DNA of 64,000 nucleotides from Leptothoe sp034932105 (GTDB lineage: Bacteria > Cyanobacteriota > Cyanobacteriia > Phormidesmidales > Phormidesmidaceae), in assembly GCF_034932105.1 (NCBI RefSeq), contig NZ_JAYGIG010000015.1, forward strand, positions 4,042 to 68,041, in the 5' to 3' direction. Position 1 is the stretch's first letter. The number at the start of each line of letters is the position of its first letter. Below are positions 51,513-59,361 of the stretch, piece by piece. Position numbers and translations under genes: made by a program. The notes beneath the pieces are model-generated. The model did no database searches, was not told the DNA's origin, and saw only the letters and a program-made list of their open reading frames with translations.

Positions 51513-52421
51513 TTAACGCAATCGCCAATAATCCACCACATTCATATCGTGGGTCATTTTCATGTGGTTGCGGGGGTTAACGGCCTCGCCCCTGTAGTAA
51601 ATGCCGTAATGCAGATGGGGGCCGGAGGAACGACCGGTGTTACCTAAGTAACCAATCACATCGCCGCGCTTGACCTTGACTCCAGACTCCACAGCCAGCT
51701 TTGACATGTGGGCGTATAGAGTTTCATAGCCATAACCATGCTTGATAGTGACGGAGTTGCCATAACCACCGTAATATTCGGCACGGTCCACTAAACCATC
51801 GGCGGTAGCAAAAATTGGTGACCCGTAGGGACCGGCAAAATCAGTACCTTCGTGGGTCTCATAGGCGTAGCCCCCAAACGGGTTGCGCCTGATGCCAAAC
51901 TCTGACGAAATATCCAGAGGTCCCCCAACGGGTAATCCATCCGGATAAGCCGCAACCTCTGCTTCCTCAGCGGCCAAGGTTTGCTCTAGGGCGGGCTTAA
52001 TACTGGCGTCTACCACTTCACTTAACTGGGGTAGTTTGGTCTTGGCCTTTTCATATAGCTCCAGACCGCTGGCCACCACCGCCTCACCACCCTGGGGAAC
52101 ATTGTTATCTAGATCAACATTTTGCTGATCCTGGTTATCCGGCAAACCAGCCCGTTCCTTTAGATTCTCAATTTCTGAATCGAGGGTATTGAGTTCGGTG
52201 AGGACTTCATGGGCCTGATCCGTTAGCTGACGGTTTTCATCGGCCAGTTGAACATTACTCTGAAACAGGGAGAAGATGACTGCCCCTAGCCAACCCAGCG
52301 GTACACCGAGAAGAACAACCGCAGCGATTACTCCAGCAAGGGGGCTAAAAGTAACGGTGACCGGGGTTTGGCCAGAACGCGTAACTAGAACTGTGTAACT
52401 TTTCAGCAATCGCCGACGCAT
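51513..52421 (-). CDS. M23-family peptidoglycan endopeptidase
   Basis: The 302-residue protein has a short basic N-terminus, one membrane anchor (PLAGVIAAVVLLGVPLGWLG), a coiled coil (residues 65-100) and a C-terminal LytM/M23 domain. The zinc site is visible in HEGTDFAGPYG, and the second part in GPHLHYGIYY, with YAHMSKL between. It should cut peptide crosslinks in the cell wall or serve as an activator. The ATG at 52421 is preferred over the GTG at 52430. Confidence 0.92.
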   Translation of the reverse strand: MRRRLLKSYTVLVTRSGQTPVTVTFSPLAGVIAAVVLLGVPLGWLGAVIFSLFQSNVQLADENRQLTDQAHEVLTELNTLDSEIENLKERAGLPDNQDQQNVDLDNNVPQGGEAVVASGLELYEKAKTKLPQLSEVVDASIKPALEQTLAAEEAEVAAYPDGLPVGGPLDISSEFGIRRNPFGGYAYETHEGTDFAGPYGSPIFATADGLVDRAEYYGGYGNSVTIKHGYGYETLYAHMSKLAVESGVKVKRGDVIGYLGNTGRSSGPHLHYGIYYRGEAVNPRNHMKMTHDMNVVDYWRLR

Positions 52422-52732
52422 AGACACCAAGCTTAAGCGCTTAACCCAATCAACATCAGCTATTTAACCAATGTCGTGGGACGCTAACCCAATCCGTATA
52501 TTAGACAGCCTGATTATACGGGGATCACATCGAACAAATGAGAAATAATTTGAAGAAACGTATAAAGTTCGCCAAAAACATAAGTAAAACTTAATTGTTA
52601 ATCGTATGAACATAACTTTATTTGTCCGGACTAACGTTCATTGTCTTGGGGAATCCGGGCACCCTAAAGTTTTTTGCGATACCGTAAGTACTCAGTCACA
52701 ATGTCAAGGGTTACTAGTATTTTTACGGATAA
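52422..52732. other. Intergenic promoter region, nothing further recognised
   Basis: About 310 AT-rich bases between divergent genes. No strong repeat, RNA or gene is visible. Confidence 0.4.
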
Positions 52733-53518
52733 ATGTCAGACACCATCACTTGGTTGGACGTAAACAGTTGGCAATTTAACCTGGCCGGACGCTGCATTTT
52801 GGTAGATCCATGGCTGGTGGGGGACTTGGTGTTTGGCAATGCTAGCTGGCTCATTCGCGGTATTAGACCCCAGCCCGTAGCCATTCCCCCCCAGATCGAC
52901 CTGTTGCTCCTCTCCCAGGGCTTAGCGGACCATGCCAACCCAGCAACCTTGGAGAGCTTGGACAAATCCATTCCCGTGGTTGCTTCAGCCGCTGGGGCCA
53001 AGGTTGCCACGGACAAAGGATTCACTGACGTTACCCAGCTAGTACCGGGTCAGAGCCATCGGCTCGGGGACGACCTGCTCATCGAAGCCTTGCCAGGGGC
53101 TCCCGTTGGTCCCCTCGCCAAGGAGAATGCTTACATTGTGACGGTGTTAACTACGGGCCTAAGGCTCTACTATGAACCCCACGGCTATCCCGACAGCGAC
53201 CTAGCTAGTCGTCCTCCGGTGGATGTGGCGATTACCCCCTGCGTCAGTCTGGTGTTGCCGGTTCTCGGTCCTGTCATTCGTGGTGGTGAGGGCGCGTTAG
53301 AACTGGCCCAAAAGTCTAAGCCCCAATGGCTGTTACCCACCGCCGATGGTGGAGATGTCACCTATGACGGCCTGATTGCTAAATTCTTGACCGCCACGGG
53401 AGGCGTGGATGCGGTGCGATCGCAACTAACCCAAGCCAACCTCCCCACCCAAGTCAAAACCCTCCGCCCCATGGAAACCCTCACCCTGGACCTACAACCC
53501 CAAACCATTCCCACTTAA
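52733..53518 (+). CDS. MBL-fold protein with degenerate metal motif
   Basis: The 261-residue protein has the metallo-beta-lactamase fold of the type found in plants and cyanobacteria (ILVDPWLVGDLVFG, then IDLLLLSQGLADHANPATLE). The canonical HxHxDH is reduced to QGLADH, so the first two metal His residues are missing while Asp-His remain. EPHGYPD supplies a later His. It may be a one-metal hydrolase or a non-enzymatic protein. The ATG at 52733 gives the full fold. It precedes dut by 115 bp. Confidence 0.78.
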   Translation: MSDTITWLDVNSWQFNLAGRCILVDPWLVGDLVFGNASWLIRGIRPQPVAIPPQIDLLLLSQGLADHANPATLESLDKSIPVVASAAGAKVATDKGFTDVTQLVPGQSHRLGDDLLIEALPGAPVGPLAKENAYIVTVLTTGLRLYYEPHGYPDSDLASRPPVDVAITPCVSLVLPVLGPVIRGGEGALELAQKSKPQWLLPTADGGDVTYDGLIAKFLTATGGVDAVRSQLTQANLPTQVKTLRPMETLTLDLQPQTIPT

Positions 53519-53633
53519 ACAACTCCCCCTTTCTCTCTCTTCCCCCCCTGCCTCTTAAATCCCCGTCTCTCCTTCTCTTTACCCATCTCCTGTCTCCCCT
53601 TCCCCCTTTCTCCCTTTCCCTCCTGCTCCCTGC
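53519..53633 (+). other. Polypyrimidine tract between the MBL-fold gene and dut
   Basis: These 115 bases are almost all C and T on the plus strand (runs such as CCCCCTTTCTCTCTCTTCCC), with few purines. Such tracts can form unusual DNA structures, or an unstructured RNA leader for dut. No open frame or hairpin is present. Confidence 0.85.
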
Positions 53634-54074
53634 ATGCCCATCACCATCAAATTTCAAAAACTCACCCCCACCGCCATCATCCCCACCTACGCCCACCCCG
53701 GCGATGCCGGAGCCGATCTAGTCGCCATCAACCATCACAGCTTGGCCCCCATGCAGCGACTAGCCATCCCCACGGGCTTGTCCACCGAAATTCCCCCAGG
53801 CTACGAAATGCAAGTCCGGCCCAAAAGCAGTCTGGCTCTCAATTACGGAATTACCGTTCTCAACACCCCCGGCACCATTGATGCAGGCTATCGCGGTGAG
53901 ATTAAAGTAATTTTGATCAATTTAGGCCAAGAGCCATTTGAAATCGCCCCAGGACAGCGCATCGCCCAGATCGTTATCGCCCCCGTGACGTGGGCAGAAT
54001 TTGTCACCACCGAACAGCTCAGTGAGTCCCAGCGGGGAACAGGTGGCTTTGGCTCTACCGGAAAAACCTATTAA
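53634..54074 (+). CDS. dut: dUTP diphosphatase
   Basis: Dut hydrolyses dUTP to dUMP and keeps uracil out of DNA. The 146-residue product has all five motifs: HPGDAGADLVA, PKSSLALNYG, TIDAGYRGEIKV, GQRIAQIVI and RGTGGFGSTGK. Length is standard and the trimer fold is expected. It converges on the ParR-like gene, only 8 bp apart. Confidence 0.97.
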   Translation: MPITIKFQKLTPTAIIPTYAHPGDAGADLVAINHHSLAPMQRLAIPTGLSTEIPPGYEMQVRPKSSLALNYGITVLNTPGTIDAGYRGEIKVILINLGQEPFEIAPGQRIAQIVIAPVTWAEFVTTEQLSESQRGTGGFGSTGKTY

Positions 54075-54082
54075 AAGTCATC

Positions 54083-54628
54083 TTAAAAATCATCCAACAC
54101 ATCTGGATCAATGTCCCCATCCTCAAGGATGTCGGATATCGAAGCTGGGTTGGTATCCTGAGTAGTCGCCGCAGCATCCGCTGAACTAGGTTTAGGGGGG
54201 GTGATTTTGTCCACTATCGCCTCAGGAGACATCGGTGCAGTCCCCTGGGCTCCATAACCGTTGGCCCCTGGGCCATGGCCTGCCAAAGGGGCAGGACTTC
54301 CCCCCAAGGATTCACTTAGCTTTGGGCCATAAGCTTCCCCCGCGAGAAAATGTCGCCGGATTTGAAAGATTCGAAACTCCAGCTCATCGATGGCATTGCG
54401 GGCCAGCACCTGGGCCTCTTCCTTAGATACCTGATCTTCATAGGCCCAGGGTAGATAATAGGCCTTGAGCGCCCGGATCACCGACTCTCGCATATTCACC
54501 ATTTTGTTATCCCGCAGGTGATTAACAATCCGGCCTTCAATCGTTTCAGGATCGGAACTAATGCTAAAGGAGACCCGCTTGCTGGTGGTGGGTGATTCTG
54601 GTTCTTGGGAACTTTTCTTTTTAACCAT
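54083..54628 (-). CDS. ParR-like adaptor of an actin-like segregation module
   Basis: The 181-residue protein follows the ParM-like gene with an 8-base overlap. Its ATG at 54628 has GGGAGGAG just upstream, which settles the start. The N-terminal part (KRVSFSISSD, then NMRESVIRALKAYYLPWAYED) looks like a ribbon-helix-helix DNA-binding domain. A helix (LARNAIDELEFRIFQIRRHF) follows, then a disordered Gly/Pro linker and an acidic end with VLDDF. ParR proteins bind a centromere and cap the filament through such a C-terminal tail. A relative lies at 3867-4280. The call rests on operon order and pattern. Confidence 0.7.
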   Translation of the reverse strand: MVKKKSSQEPESPTTSKRVSFSISSDPETIEGRIVNHLRDNKMVNMRESVIRALKAYYLPWAYEDQVSKEEAQVLARNAIDELEFRIFQIRRHFLAGEAYGPKLSESLGGSPAPLAGHGPGANGYGAQGTAPMSPEAIVDKITPPKPSSADAAATTQDTNPASISDILEDGDIDPDVLDDF

Positions 54629-55736
54629 GACTCCTCCCAGCGGTGATCTTTTGGAACTTGAGTGCCAGCCACTTGGCTCCACCATAGCAGTCACTGAAGC
54701 GGAGCTGATCAATCTCTGAATCGATCTCCAAATTGGCCGCCACTTCGTTCTGTAAATCTTCTAACCAGTTGACGGTGCAAAATGTCGTTCTCTCTTCAAA
54801 GTACTCCTCTAACCGTTCCCGCAGTTGAATCGCTGTCCCACCACTAATGAGAACTTCATAGTTGGGGACACTGACCGAGGCTAACCATTCATTGAGGCGG
54901 TATTGCACCAGCTCCCAATAATAGGCCGTGGCTTTTTCGCGGCGTTCTGCCAAGGAGTAGCCTTTTTTAGGTCGATTGGGAAAGACGACACGGGCAGCGT
55001 TACTAATCAGGGCGTCGTAGAGAAATGGATCGTCAGAGTTGCAGGGCAGGTCTTGGGCCACGGCCTTGAGCAGCTGCTGATAGCCCAATCTCTCCGTGCT
55101 GCTAGGCTCCCCCTGGGGTGGTCGGCCCCCGTTAAAGAGCAAAAAGCTCAGATCGCGGTGGCCAAACATGAGCACGACAAAGGTTTTGTTGCCCCGTTCC
55201 TTTTGTTGCGATCGCTGCACCTTCCTCCACTGCACCAGCCCCGCCGCCTCGGGCAGCACCTTAACATTGCCAAAGTCCAGAAAAATATCCTTACCCCGAT
55301 AGGTAAACATCTTATGCCCCAGGATCTCAGCAGTGAGGGCCCTATAGTCAGCCAGATACTCATTAAACGGCAGGGCAATCCCCACATCCAGCGTCAGCCG
55401 CTCCAGCTCATGCCGATGGGCAAACTCACCGATCACCCCCAGGGCACGAATATGGGCCAGGGCACTTTTAGGTAGGCTACTGGTGGCTTTATTGGGACGT
55501 CCCTGGGCATCAATTCCTAGGGCATAGGCGGGCGTTTCCGGATCGAGCTGCAGGTAACCGACCGATTCCAAGCCAGAACCCAATTGCTCCCCCTGGGCTT
55601 CAATGATCATCAGCTCAGAGGGGGGCATATCCGCCACCAAGGGAGGGCACTGGTAGGAGTAAAACCGTTCTCCGTCATTGAGAACCGCCTTTGTACCAGA
55701 GCTACCTAAATCGATAAAGCATTGATATTTAGCCAT
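54621..55736 (-). CDS. ParM-like bacterial actin
   Basis: The 371-residue protein has the actin/Hsp70 fold of plasmid-segregation ATPases. Phosphate-1 is FIDLGSSGTKAVL, and a central SGG-containing adenosine motif lies at VLISGGTAIQLRERL. The phosphate-2 region reads VVLMFGHRDLSFLLF: the usual Asp-x-Gly is Met-x-Gly, so ATP hydrolysis may differ from plasmid ParM. In plasmids such proteins form filaments that push DNA copies apart. Here the gene is followed by a ParR-like gene on what looks like chromosomal DNA, with palindromic repeats before it. Confidence 0.75.
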   Translation of the reverse strand: MAKYQCFIDLGSSGTKAVLNDGERFYSYQCPPLVADMPPSELMIIEAQGEQLGSGLESVGYLQLDPETPAYALGIDAQGRPNKATSSLPKSALAHIRALGVIGEFAHRHELERLTLDVGIALPFNEYLADYRALTAEILGHKMFTYRGKDIFLDFGNVKVLPEAAGLVQWRKVQRSQQKERGNKTFVVLMFGHRDLSFLLFNGGRPPQGEPSSTERLGYQQLLKAVAQDLPCNSDDPFLYDALISNAARVVFPNRPKKGYSLAERREKATAYYWELVQYRLNEWLASVSVPNYEVLISGGTAIQLRERLEEYFEERTTFCTVNWLEDLQNEVAANLEIDSEIDQLRFSDCYGGAKWLALKFQKITAGRSHG

Positions 55737-55798
55737 GGGGATATGGGCCGGGCCCTGCCAAGTAGTACTTTAGTACGTTTATTCTAGTGAATACAGTC

Positions 55799-55898
55799 TA
55801 ATGCAGTGGGCATTAACCACATCATCGCAGAGGATACGTTTTGCAGATTGCCCTCCTATGGATACCCTCCTATATATAGGAGATGTATCCATATAGGA
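55799..55898. promoter_or_regulatory. Palindrome and iteron cluster upstream of the ParM-like operon (centromere candidate)
   Basis: TAATGC/GCATTA forms an inverted repeat at 55799-55815. CCCTCCTAT occurs at 55851 and 55866, a 14-bp palindrome TCCTATATATAGGA lies at 55869-55882, and TATGGATAC (near 55857) is inverted as GTATCCATA (55885-55893). These motifs pack into 100 bases, 60-160 bases before the operon start, as expected for a parC-like site that also serves as operator. Confidence 0.5.
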
Positions 55899-55998
55899 AT
55901 CGTTAACGGCCAGGAAAACCGAGTGCCATACTAGCAGAAGTTTAGACTAAACACTATATGTAGCGTCCACACTAAACTAGAAGCAGCATTTCAACTGA

Positions 55999-56349
55999 TT
56001 AGAATTGCTTGGCCCATGGAAGTATTCGTATATCACCGCCGGCACGGGCCACCTGTTTAGCAACAGTGTTATTACCTTCAAAGTTTTCGGTCAATACGGT
56101 TAGCCCCTGGGTCAGATCCACCTCAAGGGTATTTAAATCCACCGTTTCCTGCTAATCGGGTCCTAGTTCTGAGCTGGCCGTAATATCGCTTTCAGCTGTT
56201 AACAACAGGCGATAGTCAGTGCCGAGTAAACTCTGGGCATTCACGATCACTTGTCCGCCAAAACTTTTTTCCGCGTTGGCGGTGATGTCACTGTTTTCCA
56301 GAGCAATCAGGAACTTTGTGTCGATCAAAATGTTACCTTCACCCAGTGG
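55999..56349 (-). pseudogene. Remnant of a filamentous haemagglutinin-type secreted protein
   Basis: On the minus strand one frame reads GEGNILIDTKFLIALENSD, then ITANAEKSFGGQVIVNAQSL, then LLTAESDITASSELGPD, a stop (TAG near 56156), then QETVDLNTLEVDLTQGL and a final stop at 55999. This beta-helix sequence is typical of the C-terminal repeats of cyanobacterial two-partner secretion proteins with haemagglutination domains. The 5' part is missing (stop before 56349) and an internal stop is present, so it is a dead fragment. Confidence 0.7.
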
Positions 56350-56700
56350 TTTTTAACCGAGGATGAGAGTCCATTTTTTAGCGTGTTGTTGGATAGTGAG
56401 AATCGGGATATTGTTGATTTGAGATGGTTGATTTGAGTGGGATATAGAGTTCCTCTGCATCGTGTTTTGCTTAGGCCAAAGTTCTAACGGGTTTGTAGCG
56501 AAACGAAGTCGAGATTTTCGTTGAACTTAGCCCGGCAATCAACGATCTCCATCACTATACTGTTATTGCTATTTCGTGAACGTTTGCGATGTTTTGTGAT
56601 TAATCTCATTGAGTCGTAACGAATACCCATACAACTTCAAGCTAGTCCGCCTTTTCCCTAGGATAGAATTTCAGGACTGTTAACGCGGAGAGGGTTTTTC
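56350..56700. other. Leader region of metY, nothing recognised
   Basis: No gene is supported. I looked for a SAM-binding riboswitch because the next genes make homocysteine, but no SAM-I, SAM-II or SAH core was recognised. GCGGAGAGG just before the metY ATG serves as ribosome site. Confidence 0.4.
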
Positions 56701-57984
56701 ATGAGTGCAGAATACGGTTTGGGGACAAAATGTTTACACGCAGGCCAAACTCCCGACCCCACCACCATGGCTCGTGCCGTGCCCGTCTACCGCACCACGG
56801 CCTATGCCTTTCGGGATACGGAGCACGCCGCTAACCTATTCGCCCTCAAAGAATTGGGCAATATTTATACGCGGTTGATGAACCCCACCCACGATGTTTT
56901 GGAAAAACGGGTGGCGGCATTAGAAGGGGGTGCGGCTGCCCTGGCGGTGGCTTCGGGTACGAGCGCCATTTTCTATAGTGTGATCAATATTTGCCAGGCG
57001 GGGGATGAAATTGTTTCTGCCAATACCCTGTATGGTGGCACCTACACCATGTTCAAAGATATCTTGCCCCAGTTTGGGATCAAGGTAAATTTGGTTGATC
57101 CTCGCGATCCTGAGAATTTTCGGGCGGCCATCACGGATAACACTAAGTTAGTGTTTTGTGAAACCGTGAGTAATCCGGGGTTGGAGGTGTCGGATTTGGC
57201 TGCGATCGCAACCATCGCCCACGACCATGGCATCCCCCTGGTGGTCGATAGCACCTTCACCACCCCCTATCTCATTCGCCCCATAGAGCATGGTGCCGAC
57301 ATCGTTGTGCATTCCCTAACTAAATGGATGGGGGGCCATGGCACTGGTATTGGCGGCATCATGGTTGACTCCGGCAAATTTGACTGGACCTCCGGCAAGT
57401 TCCCCCTGATGAGTGAGCCGGACGCCAGCTACCATGGCCTCCGATTTGCCCATGATCTGGGCCCCTTAGCCCCCATCGCCTATGCCCTGCGGATGCGCCT
57501 GGTGCCCTTGCGAAACCTGGGAGCCTGTATCTCCCCAGACAATGCTTGGATCTTTCTGCAAGGTATTGAAACCCTGCATTTACGCATGCAGCGCCATTGC
57601 GAAAATGCCATGGCGGTGGCCCAGTTCTTACAACAGCATCCAGCCGTAGAGTGGGTTCGTTACCCTGGCCTAGAAACCGATCAGGCCCACACCGTCGCCC
57701 AGCGCTATTTGAAAAAGGGCTTTGGAGCCATGGTGGTCTTTGGCATTAAGGGCGGGGCTGATGCCGGTAAGAAATTTATCGAACAGCTCGGGTTGTTCTC
57801 TCACCTGGCCAATGTGGGCGATGCTAAGAGCTTAGCCATTCACCCGTCATCCACCACCCATTCGCAACTGTCCGAGGCCGACTTAGCCAGTGCAGGGATT
57901 GCCCCTGAACTGATCCGTTTGGCCATCGGGATTGAAGATGTGGATGATATTATTGGTGACCTCAAACAGGCTTTAGTAGCTTAG
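56701..57984 (+). CDS. metY: O-acetylhomoserine sulfhydrylase
   Basis: MetY joins O-acetylhomoserine and sulfide to homocysteine with PLP. The 427-residue protein has GTKCLHAGQTPDPTT at the start, NPTHDVLEKRVAALEGG, the PLP region VDSTFTTPYLIRP, and the lysine motif VVHSLTKWMGGHGTGIGG. The length is typical. It precedes metX, which makes its substrate, by 133 bp on the same strand, so the two provide direct sulfhydrylation of homoserine. Confidence 0.95.
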   Translation: MSAEYGLGTKCLHAGQTPDPTTMARAVPVYRTTAYAFRDTEHAANLFALKELGNIYTRLMNPTHDVLEKRVAALEGGAAALAVASGTSAIFYSVINICQAGDEIVSANTLYGGTYTMFKDILPQFGIKVNLVDPRDPENFRAAITDNTKLVFCETVSNPGLEVSDLAAIATIAHDHGIPLVVDSTFTTPYLIRPIEHGADIVVHSLTKWMGGHGTGIGGIMVDSGKFDWTSGKFPLMSEPDASYHGLRFAHDLGPLAPIAYALRMRLVPLRNLGACISPDNAWIFLQGIETLHLRMQRHCENAMAVAQFLQQHPAVEWVRYPGLETDQAHTVAQRYLKKGFGAMVVFGIKGGADAGKKFIEQLGLFSHLANVGDAKSLAIHPSSTTHSQLSEADLASAGIAPELIRLAIGIEDVDDIIGDLKQALVA

Positions 57985-58033
57985 TAGTTGAAGACCTCCA
58001 GGCCTTCTCCCACACCGGTTAAAAAAGAGCAAT

Positions 58034-58056
58034 CCCCTAGGGGCAATCCCTAGGGG
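58034..58056. terminator. Hairpin between metY and metX
   Basis: CCCCTAGGG (58034-58042) pairs with CCCTAGGGG (58048-58056) around a 5-base loop, 50 bases after the metY stop. No T-run follows, so it may be a weak terminator, an mRNA-stabilising stem, or a small repetitive element. Confidence 0.5.
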
Positions 58057-58117
58057 GTGTCCTGCAATATCGAGGACAGGTAACCAGAATTTCCAACTTT
58101 CTCTCACCCCTGATCTA

Positions 58118-59239
58118 ATGACTATTGGCCCAGTCCAAACCCAGTTTTTTCACCTCAACCAACCCTTTCCCTTAGAGTCAGGAGAATCCTTTGACTCAAT
58201 CACCCTAGCCTATGAAACCTATGGCACCCTCAACCGCGATGGCAGCAATGCCATTCTGGTGCTACATGCCCTCACTGGCAGTCAGCATGCCGCTGGCATC
58301 AACGAGTCAGTGGCTGGCGTCGGTTCACTTTGGACCGATGAATGTGTGGTCGGCTGGTGGGACACCTTTATTGGACCAGGTCTGGCACTGGATACGGAAC
58401 AGTATTTTATTATCTGTGCCAATTATCTCGGGAGTTGCTATGGGTCTACCGGTCCCCGCTCCACCCATCCCCTGACCGGCAAACCCTACGGCAGCCAGTT
58501 TCCCCAGGTGAGTGCCTGGGATGTGGTCCGCAGTCAGCTCTGTTTGTTGGACTCCTTGGGTATTGATTGCCTGCACGCCGTCATTGGCGGGTCATTGGGG
58601 GGCATGCTATCGATGTTATTGGCCACCCGCTATCCCCAGCGAGTGAAGAAGGTATTGGCCATTGCCACGGGGTTGCAAACCACCGTGTTGCATCGCGTAC
58701 ATAACTTTGAGCAAATTCTAGCCATTTGGAACGATCCTAAGTTTCAAGGGGGCGATTATTACGAATCGGAAGCTCCTAAGGATGGATTATTATTAGCGCG
58801 GATTATCTCCCATAAGACCTTTGTGTCCCTATCGGTGATGGCAAAACGGGCTAAGCAAGAAATTATTGTCAAACAACCTATTGGACATTCCTACAAACTG
58901 TCTAACCCAATTGAATCCTACATGTTTTACCAGGGAAAGAAGTTTGCAGAGCGCTTTGATGCCAATAGCTATCTGCGGATTATGGACATTTGGCAGCGAT
59001 TTAGTTTAAATACCCAGCAGCCTGACCTATTTAAAGACTGTGGCCATCAGGAGTATTTAATTTTTAGCGTTGATTCTGACGTTTGTTTTTACCCAGAAGA
59101 ACAAACGGCCATTGTCCAAGCATTAGAAGTGGCCCAGATGAATGTGAAACATATTACGGTCCACTCGGATAAAGGCCATGACTCGTTTTTGTTGGAGCCC
59201 GATCTCTATGCGCCGTATATTCATTTTATCTTGGGATAA
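58118..59239 (+). CDS. metX: Homoserine O-acetyltransferase
   Basis: MetX transfers acetyl from acetyl-CoA to homoserine. The 373-residue alpha/beta hydrolase-fold protein shows NAILVLHALTGSQHAAG, WWDTFIGPGLALDTEQYFIIC, the nucleophile elbow in AVIGGSLGGMLSM, IESYMFYQGKKFAERFDANSYL, and the catalytic His in DKGHDSFLLE. Length and motifs are standard for MetX. It acts with the upstream metY. Confidence 0.95.
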   Translation: MTIGPVQTQFFHLNQPFPLESGESFDSITLAYETYGTLNRDGSNAILVLHALTGSQHAAGINESVAGVGSLWTDECVVGWWDTFIGPGLALDTEQYFIICANYLGSCYGSTGPRSTHPLTGKPYGSQFPQVSAWDVVRSQLCLLDSLGIDCLHAVIGGSLGGMLSMLLATRYPQRVKKVLAIATGLQTTVLHRVHNFEQILAIWNDPKFQGGDYYESEAPKDGLLLARIISHKTFVSLSVMAKRAKQEIIVKQPIGHSYKLSNPIESYMFYQGKKFAERFDANSYLRIMDIWQRFSLNTQQPDLFKDCGHQEYLIFSVDSDVCFYPEEQTAIVQALEVAQMNVKHITVHSDKGHDSFLLEPDLYAPYIHFILG

Positions 59240-59361
59240 AAGAGAATGAGGTAAAGAGAGTCAGGAATCTAACCTTCCCAGTGTCAGAACCACGCTAGTA
59301 TCCTGTGAATGGGTTCGACTAGACCCAGTCGGCAGGATTCTGTAAGCACGTTGGACAGGTT

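Noticed and set aside
54629..54712. N-terminal extension of the ParR-like protein to 54712
   Set aside because: It would overlap the ParM-like gene by about 90 bases. The ATG at 54628 has a strong ribosome site and begins the basic N-terminus shared in style with the orphan copy.
54903..55475. 190-codon open frame on the plus strand
   Set aside because: It is antisense to the ParM-like gene and has no recognisable domain.
56350..56700. SAM or SAH riboswitch before metY-metX
   Set aside because: The position would fit, but none of the conserved core segments of known SAM or SAH riboswitches could be recognised.
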